Assembly (NCBI RefSeq): GCF_022539665.2
Contig: NC_081332.1
Coordinates: 124,001 to 188,000, forward strand
Direction: 5' to 3'
DNA: 64,000 bases
Origin: Daphnia carinata
Taxonomy: Eukaryota; Arthropoda; Branchiopoda; Diplostraca; Daphniidae
The stretch's first letter is position 1. Each line of letters opens with the position of its first letter. The notes beneath the pieces are model-generated. The model worked only from the letters and a program-made list of their open reading frames with translations. It did not search any database and was not told where the DNA came from. The position numbers and the translations under genes were made by a program. Shown here in pieces: positions 19,281 to 33,099 of this stretch.

Positions 19281-20424
19281 GGGGAGGGTGGGCGTGGTTG
19301 GAACACAAAACTTATTTTTGTTCCGTACGATTACAAAAATCGTCCAAGTAAAGTAAAAAAATATATAGATTTGTAGCCAGTTATCTCAGCTACATAACAG
19401 TATTTTTTTTGGGTGGGTTCGGCAAAGTTTAATATGTGCTATGAGTAAAAAACCGGAGGTACCCCAAGTTGTTTCAATTGCCAATTCTACTCGGCAATTG
19501 AAACAGGGCGTCTGGGCAATTGAAACGTGGGTTTTCCCATAAGAGAGCTCCTGGTTTTACGAAAAAACTAAAATGACGATATCTCAGAATCTGGGATACG
19601 TATTTTGATGAATTTTTTACAGTAATATAGAGAATTTTAATCTTTATTTTTAAAGATGTTTTATAAGTTTCTATAGTAACTAAATATTATTTAATGAATT
19701 TTAGTAGTTTTCTGAATTAGGTTCCGAACACCGTTAGTAATCCAAAGAACGGTTAATAGTATGGAGAGCAAATTTTTATAATCGAATATTGCATGTCCAG
19801 CCTTACATCATAATTGTTGTTAATGTCCTTAATTTAATTTTTAAAATTTAATTTCTTTCTTCAACGTTGTAAATAAAAGCGCAAACATTGTGGCAGACGA
19901 TAAATGCCAGCCACCCAGCAGACGAAATAAAACAGAAAATAAACAATAATTGAAAAAAGAGCTCTGCTAATACGCTGCGTAGGGAACACTGTTGCCAGAC
20001 TACAGTAAAGGAGACGCGCATACGGAAGGGTCGCAATTGGAACAAGGTGTTCCAATTGCTCCGACCATGGGTCTTCTCGGAGTTTTAATTTTTATAAGTG
20101 ATAAAGTTAAGCTAGAAAATTAAGGTGATCAACTTATAGCTTAATGAATGACGAATGATTGAAGACCTTTTTTAATGATTTTCTCCATCGTTTTCAGTGT
20201 GAAAACGAAAAAATTTTCTGCAAAAAAACAACAAATGGACAGTCAAAAAACAATTTTCTGGGATAATTCGAAAACTTTTAAATTCTAAAGCCTCCAATTT
20301 TTTCTAAAAATTGAGAACCCTAATTCCCGTTAGTTAAAATTTTTTAAACAAAATCTCTTACATACTTTAAGTGGTAGAATTTTTGTTTCAATTGCCGCGT
20401 GTTCCAATTGCGCCCTCCCTCCTC
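19281..20424. mobile_element. Non-autonomous element with TA target, GGGGAGGGTGGGCG ends
   Basis: The left end GGGGAGGGTGGGCGTGGTTG and the complement of the right end GAGGAGGGAGGGCGCAATTG form ~28-bp inverted repeats. TA is present on both sides (19279-19280, 20425-20426). GCAATTGAAAC/GTTCCAATTG motifs recur inside both ends (19480-19530, 20030-20060, 20385-20410). A TA target fits Tc1/mariner-like mobilisation. No coding sequence is recognised. 20427-21699 holds nothing supported apart from a C14 run near 20612-20625. Confidence 0.55.
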
Positions 20425-21699
20425 TAACTGAACGACTAAATGAAAAAATTTTTTGTACACGTTTCAATAAGTTCTCCATGCTTGTATTTTTAAATTTTTA
20501 AATTAAAAAAAGTGCGTCTTTGCGCTGTTGATGTTTTTGATTGCATTTTAAAATATGATGAAATTCTTATCTCAACGATTTTCACACAGTTATTAACTAA
20601 TGTTTCCTTAAACCCCCCCCCCCCTAACAAAAACATCTATTTATTATTAATTTGGCTTAATACATTGTTATGACTGCTCTATAATATTGAAAGTACGATT
20701 CATCAATGAAAACACTTTTCTGTGACCAATGAGTGATTGCCTTTTTCAATTTTTAAAGAATTCTTTTTCGTTTTTAGCCTCACTCCGTTTGCCTGTCGGT
20801 AGTCGAGAACTGGGGGTGGTATTATGCCAAATAAATTTTGTTGTGTTTCGTTGGTTGCGGCACATTTTTGCAAAAAGGTAGCTATTTTGTTTGAATGTTA
20901 CATTTCATTATTATTATTATTGTTTTCATTGCTAAGAGTAGTCACCTAGGAGAATACATAAGAACTGCTGTTGGCCAGCGGAAAGAACGGCACCTGCGGG
21001 ATTAAAAAAAAAATTTGATGACAGCACCTGCTGATGTGAATTGAGAGGAATCCATTTTCAATTTTTCTAATGGTGGCTCCTATTTTCATCGGAATACCAA
21101 CGCAGATTCAGACAATCCATGAGAGGCAAACCTGGCTGTAGGGCCTACACTGTACAATATACAGTATCCCCCAGAAAAAAGAGGCTCTCTTTGGTCGTAA
21201 AAAAAACTAACAATTGTGAGTATTTAGTGCTACATTGCATTTTTAATTTATGGGATGAAAAAAAAACACGCTGATTGTTTTTTGTGTTTTATTTTGACCA
21301 AATTGAATTTTGCCGTGCTAAGACAATAAAAAAACGTATATCTTAGACAAAGCAAAGCTGTGCCGTTTAGATATGTATTTGTCCAACTAGAAACAGTGTT
21401 CCACTGCCCATTCTCAGATTAAAATTGTTACGCCATAGAACCGGTTTGGCCTTTCACCTCTTCCACTGAGCAAACTAGATTTTTCTAAGAACATTTGCAC
21501 AATCGTGAGCATCGCTCGCTAAATGGCGATAGCAAGCAATCATGCTGACAAAAAGATTCCTCTGAGGCTCGTTCGCTTTTTAACAGTTCTTCCTTGGGGG
21601 CACAGCTTACTCTGCAAAATATAATTCAACACGATACTTCGTATTTGGGGGAAAAAAATATCTATTTTTTCTATATAAAGATGATTAAAGGGGACAATC

Positions 21700-23009
21700 T
21701 TACATGCACTGACAAGCGTGTTCCGGACAAGTGGGCGGGTACTTCATACAGCTAGTCATGCACCAGGAATCGAAGTAACTGATGCCGCGGTATTTTCCAA
21801 CTGCAGTACAGGACTGGGAACTGTGTATTTTTAATGTGCAACCAAATTAATTCTCCTCTTAGTTGAAATTGAAAGGATAAAAAACTTTCGTACCGGACAA
21901 CTAAAGTTTCTTCGGTGAGCGTGCCATGAGGAGGGTTGTTCCATAATCTAATGGCATACGGATTAACGTTTTGGCTGGTTGGAATAGTTGGAATGAGCCC
22001 AAATGGTTCGAAGCCCCCTGTATTGGTGATGATGACTACATCCGCACAGTTCCGATAAACTTCTTGTTTTCCACATCCAGCGTTTACGGTTCCGTCTTCG
22101 CATGTCCCGTTAATATTGCCTATATACGTTAATCAAAAAGCTAAAAGCTAACGGGAAAATCCTTTCAAAAAATGAATACTGGCATAGTGAATCCACTGGA
22201 TTATGCAATGTGTACAAGTGACTTGGTTAGGGAGTTTAACGCGGTACTTGAAAACTGCGTGTCTTTCCGAATCATCCGGAATCTTGAATTGATACGTGGA
22301 TTGGCCTTCTAAATACAGCGGGTACCTGCCATATGGTAAAGATTGTTTAAAATTCACAAAGTAAGTTACGTGCTAATGCGATGATTCGAATACTTTTCGA
22401 AGCACTCGTCTGTTTCATGGTTTGCAGTTAGATGTCCGAGCAATGGACAAAGACGCAACTCGAAGTGTCCTTTGTGATTTGAAGTGAGCTCGATTTCTAT
22501 GTCAATTACTTGTCCCGGAGTGTAGCGTCGTCCTAGCAGGCCGTTTGCAAAGTATCCCCCAATTTCGTGGGGGCGTGGTTGAGGTTCGTTCCATGGATCT
22601 CCGCAAACGCCGCACTTGCCACCATTGATATCCCATAGCACTGTATCATTGAAATACATTTGGTAAATTCATTCCTTGCTAAAGTCAGTAAATATGTGCC
22701 TATTACCCTCGACTCCTCCGCACCAAAGCTCGTTATCTTTTACGTCGACTGGATTGGGGAAACCGAATCTCCACATTGCGTTTCTTGATGGTGGATTCAT
22801 TAAACGTCCATGGCAAATTACTAGTTCAATCTATAATTGGTATTTATGAAAACCAAATAAGAAGTTCAATAATAAGTTTTAAATAAATGAGGCAGCTATT
22901 TGCAATCGCTATTCCTATTGTGGTCAATAATTTTTTGCGACAAATAAATTTTTCTTACCAGAAGCAAAAATGATGCGAGGAGAAGTATCGCAACGGCCAA
23001 GAGCTTCAT
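21700..23009 (-). CDS. AA15 lytic polysaccharide monooxygenase, secreted
   Basis: Six exons join in phase: 23009-22959, 22830-22707, 22640-22394, 22325-22180, 22119-21894, 21820-21700, all with GT-AG introns, giving 304 aa. A 23-residue signal peptide (MKLLAVAILLLASFLLL...) is followed by HGRLMNPPSR. The new N-terminal histidine (residue 24) would form the copper histidine brace with His114 (TSNHKGHFELR), i.e. His91 of the mature protein, as in known AA15 enzymes. Tyr211 in GCGKQEVYRNCAD is a likely axial residue. Paired cysteines (GGKCGVCGDPW; C-terminal SCMKYPPTCPEHACQCM) fit a disulphide-rich extracellular protein. The family oxidatively cleaves chitin or cellulose, with roles in digestion and cuticle turnover. 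No break is seen. Confidence 0.93.
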
Positions 23010-24629
23010 TTTTGAACATGCGCTTTCAGCCGGTAGAACTGGGCGAATACCCACAGAACAGACGAAGAGCCAAGCTTAACTGTTCTTTTTCTTTTTTATG
23101 TTGTTGATCAAATTGAAATGTTCCAGGTTTACACAAAAAAATAAAATAAAAACACGGGTCACGTATATGTATTTTTTCTTACTTGTTGCTCATTTCCTTC
23201 TTTTGCAGGGCCGAGACTTTATGCAAAGTCTCACCTTAGGGGAAGATCAGGAAAAGATTGCATTTTTAACATGTTCCTCACGACGCGACTGTCTTATTTT
23301 GGCGTTGGCAGCTACAAAATATCTGAGTTTGAATCCATCTATGGAAAAATTTTCAAAATTCAAGCAAACTGAAAATATCGCGAAACAAACTGCATTAATG
23401 ACGTGAAGTTCGTACAGTTCAGTAAATTGTTCTTTGCTCCCCTTAAAGTAAATAGCATGTACTTCTTATCATGACTAACTATTTTCAGTTATCCGAACAG
23501 AATGTTAATGAAGATAAATTGAATGGTAATTTAATGTTGGATTTTTTGCTTCTAAGGACCTGCAAAAATTCAACAAATGCAATTAAAAAGAACGAATGGT
23601 AAAGCAAAATATTTGCTAGGGAAATTTAAACAGATTGCATGATTATCCATATTTAAACATTTTAAAAATTTGTCTAGTCTCAAAGGTAATCAGACTAATA
23701 ATTAAATGGCTTTTTCCATTCAACTAACAATATTGATTGTATCCTGAATTTTTTTAATTTTTGCTTGTTCCCATTGCTAAACAACGCCCAGAGATGTCTT
23801 TTTGCCATCGCGCAACTTGCTTGACCTTGAACACTTTATTTAAAAAAAAAAAATCAAGCACCTTGTTAAGAATGATTAAGAGAAACGAGAATTTCCAACA
23901 TCCCAGTATGGTCTTGTTATTGCTGCGCATCGAAACATTTCAGCTCGTTTACATCGTACTGTGAAACGTGAATTTCACTGAAGCGTTAACGCCTGGCTTC
24001 CCCAGATGTCGTGAGTATACAAATAGATGATTCACTCTGGTTAATCGGTTACTTGTTGCGTCATCATTGCCATCTGCATCTACAATGTAATCAGAAATTC
24101 TTGCCGTCAAACTCCAAAGTATGGCGGAATCTTCAACCGAATAATGAGTTGGCATTTCACGGTAGGACTATATTTATATGAATGTTATACCTTGAGATCA
24201 GACAAAGAAAAAAACAAAAATATCTTCTCAATTGATAAATTTTCCATGTTATCGATTTCGAAATGCACATAAATTCAACATAGTAAGTACAATAATTTCC
24301 CCCTTCATAAACAATCTAACCAAATAATATGTTTTAGGATTTTTTTGTGCTATATCATTTGTATACCATGTTTACGAGACTAGCTGATGGAATTCCAAAT
24401 CACAATTATCGATTATAATTTGTAAATGGTTGACCAAATCGAATAAGGGCACTTGTTGTCGATGCTCCGAGTCGTTTTGCTTGTCCTCTCTCAAAAATAA
24501 TAATCAACAAAAATGAATAATGGAAAAGAAAAAAATAAAATAAAATGAAGGAATGTCTTCTTTTTATCTGAACTGTCGCTTGTGAATTGCCCGTCTCACC
24601 GCTAAACGGTTCCGTTTGTGATCCGACTT
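23010..24629. other. Intergenic region, no supported gene
   Basis: Between the LPMO and the myosin 3' end, both on the minus strand. A short open stretch at 23212-23406 (+) follows an acceptor-like CTTCTTTTGCAG but has no recognisable product. Confidence 0.5.
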
Positions 24630-27600
24630 TTACGTAGCAGCCTAAGGCGTGAAATAAAAAATAATCAAATGTTTATTGAGGGAAGATAAACGTTTTAGCG
24701 GTTGTTGGCAACTTACCACCATCAGATGTCCATTTTTACCCTTAGCAATGCCCGTTATTTCTCCACCTCGGGTAATTTCAATAGTACCAGGCTTACCCTT
24801 GGCAATGTGATGTGTCAGCCTTTAGGGAAAAAAACGATAAATAAATTGTAGAAAACGAATAATGCAAATATACGAGTTGATTAATTAGTGAAAGCGGATC
24901 ATTACGAAGTTGCGGATTCAAATCGAATTATGTCGCGCTTTTTGCAGGTTTCGACAATCCAGGTAAGCGTTTCCTATGAAAAAAAAAAACAAAACAAATG
25001 TATATATATATACTGTAGTTTATGCACAGTCACATGGAAGCAAGCATTTACTACACTATTAATAAGAATGGTCGACTTACAATCAGGTAGTTGCATTCGA
25101 GGATCAGGTCACCTTTATCTTTTTTATCGTCTTCGGGGATTCGCACCACGACCAAATTATCCTGACTGTTGGTCACCGTTATGCCAGTAATATCGTTGAA
25201 GGTCAACCTGTGCTTGACTTTGCAATCTTTGGCATCCAGCAAATAGACGGCCGCCTTGGTAAGTACTAGGTAACGTTCGCGAGCCGTGTATCCATGACGG
25301 TCAAATTTCGTTACCGGAGCCGAGTACTACAGAAAAGCCAATTGAAAAAGGAAAAAAAAAAATGACCCATCAAGTGCAACGGACGAGAAAAAAGTCGTCG
25401 AATAAAGAGTAAAAGCATAAAAGCATACCAAAATAGTCTCGCCTTGGGATTTGACATTGGCTTCGAAATTAGAACGGAAAAGTCCTTGTTGTTCGGTGGA
25501 CAATCGGCAATCGACGAACCATTTGGTGACACTGGCACCGTAACTCTTTTTGTTATCTACAGTGCAACAAATGACAATGATGAATCATTTGAATACAATT
25601 GCAAACATTAGGAGGGTAGGATTATGTAATTTACTTTTAAATACCGCTTCAGCCAACACTTTCATTTCAAATTGATGACGACGCGAAGGCGAAAGACCCT
25701 TGCAGTAGCGTCCCACCATCCATTGCATGTACATGGCTCGCAGTATATTATTGGCCTGCATAAAAAAAGAAAATCAAACGTATTTTCGCGGTTTTCCAGC
25801 AAGTGTGACAAATGCCAAAAACCTCTTGACAACTGGCGGGAGCGTCGGGCCAGGACTTGTCCATGACTGATTGAGGAAGCTGCTTAGCCAAACGCAACAG
25901 ATACTGGTAACGGACGAAGCCGAGGAATTTTTCATTGTCGCTTCCCATCGGCTCGTTACGCTTCATGAAGCCAATAATGAATCGACGAATCACGGCTACA
26001 GCCGATCGGCGTTTGGTAGCTTCACGTTTAGCCAAGAAACGGCGAACCAACGCCTTAAGATGTTAAATTTAAATCTTTATGATAAAAAGAAAACAGCTCT
26101 CAATTTCTTTTGCCAATAGGGTTTACTTGCACGTGGATGATGTGAGCGCGAATAACCAGGTACTTGCGTCGTTGCAGTATGCCCTTGTATTTGGCCTGAA
26201 TTTTGCTAGCCAACTCGTTCTTCCGCCTCTGAAACGCGTCTTCAGTTTCAAACAGAGTCTTGGGCAGTCTGATGAATATCTTGGTCAGACCCATGCGATA
26301 ATCATCTTCTCCATACTGCGTTTTCCAAATATTCAATTGTATCAGTACGGACGATGGCTTTTTGCCTACATCTGGAGAAAACTTTGCTTTCACCTTAAGA
26401 TGATTGACGAGTGTCTGAACGGCGCTTTTGGCATCGCCTTTCGGATGCGGCCAAGTTTCTGGACACAGGCTTTTATAGCGACCCAGGAAGCCTTCGTAAG
26501 GCCGACGGTAGGCGAAACCAGCTCGACGGACTCGCAAGTTCTCCATCAAACCCAAATATTTCACCTAACGAAAATGAAAAAAAATTTGAAATGATATTCT
26601 CTTTTGAATTTTCATCAAAGTCATACTTGATGCGTGACGATGGCCGTCTCGAAAAGCCCCGGTTTTTGAACGTCATTGGGTTTGATGCATCGAATATACG
26701 ACGGCTCTTTACTAACCAAAATGTCTACCAGCTGCGCCAAACTGGTCTTGAATTGTGACGCGGCCGTATCTGGACGCTTCTTTCGACTCAAATCGCTCGC
26801 CGTGAACATCTGACGGGAAAGAAAAAAAATTTCAATTCAATCACACGGAAATACGTAGAAAAAAAAATCTCGTGACGCGTACGTCTTTGGTGATTTTGTT
26901 GGAAGACGAAATCATGGCTTCCTTCAAGTCACGGTAGAGAAGATCGTTGTTTTTCTCCAAGAATCCGTTGGCGTTGTACGTGACTTCGCCAGCATAGTGG
27001 ACCAAACGGAATTCTTCGCGCTCAATGGTCTTTTTGGTTTTGTTGTCACCTTTAGCATGGCTCAGATAATGCGGGTGATCGCTCAGAAGTTTGTCCATCT
27101 TGTTCAAGAATGTTTTGTCGTTGGCTTCGCCAGGCACGAGACATTCTTCGTCCATAATGGAAATAATACCTGGACGAACGGAGAGAAACAGGTTTCTAAG
27201 AATGGATTCGGATTGACTGGCAACGATTGTATGTTATACCTTTGTGCTTCTCTTCGATCAGATCGCAAATGATCTTGTTATCGAAGTAAGTGACGGGTTC
27301 CCAAGCGATGCCTTCACGACGATATTCATCTTGTTCGGATTTCATGGTCAGCTCGATAAAGAGCTGTTGAAGTTTCTCGTTACAATAATTAATGCACAGT
27401 TGTTCGAAACTGTTGGACTGGAAAATTTCAAAGCCGTAAATGTCCAAAATGCCGAGTACGACTTTCTTCTTGACCTCGGCGGCAGATTGCAGAGACTGAT
27501 TGAGTCGCTGGACGAGCCAAGTAAACATGCGTTCATACACGGATTTTGATAAGGCGTCTCGGGCTTTGACAGCTTCGTCACGACCCATCGGCGACACCAC

Positions 27601-29112
27601 AACGTCTCCTCGTGCGTCGATTGTCCGATTCAGCAGGGCTTTCACCAGTTTTTCCTCGGGGCATCCAAGGAGCTAATGCATTACAGTGAAAAACATTGTT
27701 ATTTTTTTTTTCAAGACGCCCCAATTCTAGAATACTGGTTGGTTTTTTTTTTTTTTCTTTCCAAAAAAAAAAAACAATAATAAAAAAAAACAACATAAAT
27801 ACACACCTTTGCGATAGTGGAAACCAAAGCAGGATTGCTGATGCTCGCTCGGCCACCCTCTCCGCTGGCAAACTCGAGGTTGCCAAGATGGATGATGACT
27901 GACAAAAGATGGAAAAGTGCTTCTTGCTCTTCGTCTCCAATTTCCATGACGTGCAGAGCCTCCCTAACGATTTTAAAGCTCTGCGCGTCGTTAATTCCGC
28001 TCAGTCGTGAGCTTTCGCCCTACGTTCAATAAGCAGACCAGCCATATCAGAGACAATGATCATTTTGCATCACACGGCGCACACTGTGTACGGCAAACCT
28101 GTTTAAGGTAAACGTAGAGATCAGGGTCCCTCTTGAGGAATAGTCTCTCCAAAAGGTCATCGTCAGCACCCGCGAGCAGCTGGTAAAATATATGGAAGTT
28201 GCGTTCGCCTTTAGCCTGGAATACGACGCGTGACTTTTCCAGTAGATAGTTGATGATATGTCCACCGGTGGGATCGCCCTGCACGAAATAAAACAAACGG
28301 CGCTCTCAGGTACGACTTTCTCCTTCTGAAACTCGTTTTTAAGGAATTTTATTTTACGGTGAAATCGAACTCGACGTCCATGTATTTGCCAAATCGAGAC
28401 GAGTTGTCATTTCGGTTGGTCTTGGCGTTACCAAAGGCCTCTAAGACCGGGTTCGACTGAAGCAATTTGTCTTTAACCGTCTCCAAACTGGCCTTCTTGC
28501 GCGTAGTAGCCGCGATGAACTGCAAAACTTTCTTTGATGCTTCTGTCTTGCCCGCTCCAGATTCACCTGGTGGCCGCCAGGAAGAATCCACAACAACAAA
28601 ATTACTTATAATCCGTACAAAGGGCGAATCAAATTGTTCAACTTGTGGCAATTAACCTGAAATGAGGATGCATTGATTGACGAGCTCTCCGCGCAAAGAT
28701 CGCAGCGCCGTGTCCGTCAGGGCAAATCTAGAGTGCAAATAAAGGGTTTAAGGTGAAAGGCTATTCGCTTGGGGCTGAGATTTCTCTTACACGTGAGGAG
28801 GCAGCTCGTAGAAATTGACATTGCGATACTTTTCAACATAGTCTGATCCGTAGATGGGCAGGTTCTTGTACGGATTAACGGAAACCAACACTGATCCAAT
28901 ATATGTCTGTTGTTTTCGTGAAAAGAATTATTTAGCCTCGATTTGAAATTGCTATTGAAATTGAAAGGGAGAACAAAAGCTCTTACATAAATAAGCTCTT
29001 CTTTGGATCGTTTCTGCAAGTTTTCTATAAAATCCGCCTCAGACGTGTGGTTCTCCAACAGAACAAAATCCTGGACTCCTACCCGGTCCCGCACGTGCAA
29101 ATCTTGCTCCAT
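24630..29112 (-). CDS. Myo61F: Unconventional myosin class I (MYO1C / Drosophila Myo61F type)
   Basis: Eighteen coding exons join in phase with GT-AG sites: 29112-28987, 28906-28791, 28727-28657, 28566-28358, 28278-28099, 28019-27807, 27672-27240, 27169-26883, 26809-26627, 26564-26394, 26315-26127, 26053-25823, 25755-25635, 25556-25429, 25326-25081, 24973-24906, 24819-24717, 24641-24630 (1028 aa, the family's length). Motor: P-loop GESGAGKT 105-112, switch [11 protein letters not shown] 157-166, switch II DIYGFE 382-387. Next come IQ-type helices (~690-750) and a basic tail homology 1 domain (~800-1028) that binds acidic membrane lipids. The protein moves on actin at the cell cortex; in flies related class I myosins act in gut brush border and body chirality. 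The start [20 protein letters not shown] matches the family N-terminus and lies in cagtgccATGG. The symbol is by similarity. Confidence 0.95.
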
Positions 29113-32100
29113 GGCACTGTTCACTCACGCTGGAGGAGGGGGGCGACGATGACAACGGTAGATAAGGGCCGTTCTCCTAGCGCATGAAATTAGATAGCAC
29201 TTGTTAATTCTCAAATTTTGTTCATGCATGGTATGAAACGTTGGCGAATGGTAGACCACTCAGCGAAACGTGTTAAAACAATCAGAGCATAAACTTTTTC
29301 ATTGCTAAGCTTTACTTCACAGCGACCGGAACTGACCCGATAGAATCATCAGTCGTAAATGTCGCTCAAGGCAATGGCTCGTAACAACAAAAAAAAATAA
29401 GAAAATAACTAAATAAAATAAAACAAAAAATGTCGGGGTCACGTTGAGAACATGCGTCTAATGATTTATAAACTTCGAGGAAAATGGACTCGCCGTAGTA
29501 GGACCTTGTTTTCCCATCTACGTTGCCTTCCTTATTGTTATTCAAGCTCTGCTGGGAAAGATACTATTTGAAAGGCGGGGCAAATGTTAAAGCAACAACA
29601 ACACCCAGGATGCAAGGGGGGAAGGGATTGGGGTGGGGGGGGAGGAGGGCGTTGTTTCTACGGGTAAACGTACATACGCACGCACGCGCCTACCGAACGA
29701 ATTAAGGCGGAAGCTGGCTGCTGCGCGTACCTTAAAATAGAGGTTAATGAATCACTGCTTCAACACGGATCTGAAGAGTTCCAATAGAGGAACTTTTAAA
29801 GACAAGCCCTTTTATATACATATATATACATTGTATATGTGTATATATATAAATATTTAAAGAATAGCAACGGGGAAGGCATAGCCGGGAATTTCACGTA
29901 TGATAAAATAGGAGGGCGAATGGTCGAATGGCTGATACGCACAGGCAGTAAAAATAACAACCAAAGAAATCGACTTTGCTCCATTGAACCAGTAGAGGTT
30001 TCACGATGCAGGCGCGGCCAGCTTGAAAAATGAATAATCAATCGCAGCCGCCCACCATCGACGTCAATCCTTTCAATGCAAATGAGTTTTTTTTATTCTT
30101 TTTCTTAATTTCTAGTCTGAGATGCGCTTCGCTTCAGAAACGAACCCATGGTCACGGTTATTTTTCAATCTTTTTTGTTCTTTTTAGAAGGTCCTAGTGA
30201 AATAAAAGGAACCTGTTTTTTTTTGTAAATATCAACGTCAAGAATGCCCTTGTTTACCGAAAAGAAACATTCCCCACCCCCCCATTTCTTTGAAAATGGA
30301 AAAAAATATAATAAAAAAAAAGACTCAGTTATGGAGTGATCTATCTTTTTACCGGGTGTCGCAACGCTTGTTGACTGGAGAGATCAAGCTGTGTTAGATA
30401 AGAAAACAGTACCAGACTCATTGTAACTTTGACGTTCTTTGCACGATTCCCTACGCCTCGAGAAAAAAAAAGAAAATGAAAAAGATAATGCACAGTAAAT
30501 AAACGGGAAAGTTGCCTTGGCTGTTTACAGGGCGTGATAGTTAAAAAAAAAAAGCTGGTAGTGACAAAGGCCAACAATTCCAGGTGAAACTTTCCTATAC
30601 GAGATCAAAAGTAAAAAGGTGGAGTTCATCGAGCTCCCGCGTCACGTCAACTATATAATGCAATGCACAAAACACGATCGTTATTACCTAACAGGTTACT
30701 GGTGGAAAGCTGATTGTTTGACGTCACTGTCGATGACAATTTCGATTAAAAACCGTCAAAATCTTAACTTCTATAGACAACTAAAAGCGTCAAGCACTAG
30801 ACGCCGAAATATAGTGAGAGCTTTGTCCTTTTTCTTCGATAACGTGACGAGGTATTTGAATCACGTCAAGATAAACGACATCATTCCCAAGATAAGTAAG
30901 CCGGCCGGTGGCTTATTGGGACACGTCTTATCAAAAGGTTGGTAAAAGATGAGTATCTGAGTCCGGCTTACGAGTGGCAACTTCTTAACTGACACACACT
31001 GACACCAACGAACGAAATATTTAGTTAGGCCACTATACACTTGACGAATTAAGTAGGATGCAGTTGAACAAACGAAGACTGTAATCGAACGTTGGAACGA
31101 AAAAATAAAATAATAAAAACAAACATTAAAAAAAAACTGTGACGAACATCTGCAGCTTTGACAGATGGCGATCACACACAATGCGAGAACGTTTTAACGC
31201 CATTTTTACGTTGAGTCACAAATACCAAAAGCGCGCACTTTTAATACGGAAAAATAAACAATCAAAATAAACACAACCAACTAGACGCAAAACGAACTTA
31301 CTTGGTTTGAAATAAACTGCTTGGTCAAACTCAGGGGAGAGAAGAGACAAGTGGAAATGGTCCAGTGCCACCAAGATAAATGGATAATGGAAGAAAGTGA
31401 GTAGGTAAAACGGAGCACGAAAAGTACTAGACTGCACCGGTCGGGACTTGACAGTAAAATCGCGCTGATGGGGACGAAAAAACCACTTTCAACTATAGCC
31501 ACCTCTCAGTTCCAGATGATAACTGTGCCGCCAGTCCCGCCACAGTTTTTGTGTGCATTTTTTCGAGCACGCGAGAGGCTCCAAAAGGTTAAAATTTCCC
31601 AATTAATTCAGTTCCGAATGCCATCTATTGGACTGTTCTGAAGGCTGTTGGATGTTAAAACTAAAACGAGACAAAAATAATTTTTGGAGTCATCATAGGG
31701 ACAAAAGAAATTAGTCGGGGATAGCAAAACTCAATGTAATGGTCAAATTGGGATTTCAGCTGTAATAGCCTTCCGTCCCCCCCCCCCAGGAGACGGAACT
31801 AGATGATAAGATAAACAGACCGACACGTGCATTTGAAGCAAACTAGACTACTGTGCCAGCTTTTTTTCATTTCTATCCCTGTTTTGCAAGAAGTTTTATT
31901 TCATTCGACTTTTTTCATGTGAAGTCTCACCTCGTACAATCTTTGTAGACATTCCATTTTTCTTTCGCAACAGCCGCATATCATTTGTCGGTAACGGCTA
32001 AAACTGCTCTTCCCTCGCCATGATCACAGGATGTGTGGGCTAGTAAGAACTTGCAGTCAATGCAAAGTAAAGCCATTCAGTCAGACAGAAAAATGAGAAT

Positions 32101-33099
32101 ACAAATTTTTGAAGCGCTAATGCTCTTCGGCTTCTGTCAGTAAGCGGTCAGACATGGAGCAACTTGTGGTTCAGGGATTATTACTAAAGTACTCCATGAA
32201 CTCGAAAAATTTACATTCGTTATCTTTCATCGCAATTTTGTCGTTCATCGCAAATTTTTTGTCATTAATTTTGGTACAATATATAATACAGTATTTCAAT
32301 ACGTGCGAGCCATGATCCATCCCTCCCCCCTTACAGCGGATTGTTAGAATTGTATTCAGTTTTTTTTAGTGGGTAGAAGAACGTTCTGCATCATTCGTGT
32401 AGCAAGGCCTTCAGCAGAAGGAATAGATTTGGAAAAATTCTTGTTTACGCCATGCTTACACTGTTGAATTTTTCGATAGGTTGACGCAATCACGTTATTT
32501 ACAGAACCAAACACGCCTAAAGGCATTACTGTTATCATTCCCCTCCCGTTTCGCTATTATTTTCTATCCAGAAAATACGATAAAGGTTTTAAAGACTTCG
32601 AACAAATAGAAAAATTTAACTAGTTTTTTTTTAACACACAAAGCTATTTTTAACATTAACGTGAGTCGGAAGCGGCAGACACATGTCTCTAATAGATTTG
32701 AATATCAATTCTCAGCTATTGGACTTAAAGGATTTAAAAAAATAACACTGATTTCTTATTTCTCCACTTTTATAGGGAGTCATTAAGATATATTCAGTCC
32801 ATAATTATTAGGTCAAGAGGTTTGCATGATGTTTTTTTCTATTTAGTAAGTACTAATCTATCTTATTGTACTTTAACTTTGGCACACCGAGATGTTATCT
32901 GCTTCCACCACCAGACTATAAGATGAGTTTCTACAAAGATAAAAAAGAAATGTTTGCCTATTTCTACCAAAAGTATAATCAGGGGCTTCATACATCTCAT
33001 TCCCATTTATTACAATAGATGCAGTACAGAATTTAAACAGGACTAAGATCAAATAAGCTTCTTTAGCAATTACTATGTACTAGTGTGAGCTTATTTGAA
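29113..33099. other. Myosin upstream region, no coding exon seen
   Basis: About 4 kb with no supported coding exon. It may contain noncoding first exons or a first intron of the myosin gene. Simple sequence includes a TATA/TACA-rich near-palindrome (29814-29860), G-rich (29620-29650) and C-rich (31779-31788) runs. ORFs of up to ~108 codons here have no recognisable features. Confidence 0.5.

Noticed and set aside
20612-20625. Poly-C run as a regulatory element
   Set aside because: A simple homopolymer with no accompanying structure; other C/G runs occur at 31779, 61250 and 29630.
24898-24900. TAA in myosin exon 16 frame as the end of the protein
   Set aside because: A GTAATG donor just before it joins in phase to two more exons, giving the usual family length.
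25748-26050. Minus ORF reading past the exon 12 donor of myosin
   Set aside because: The continuation is intron; the donor at 25822 joins in phase with the next exon.
30619-30945. 108-codon plus ORF upstream of myosin
   Set aside because: No recognisable motif, no splice context, and composition like the surrounding noncoding DNA.
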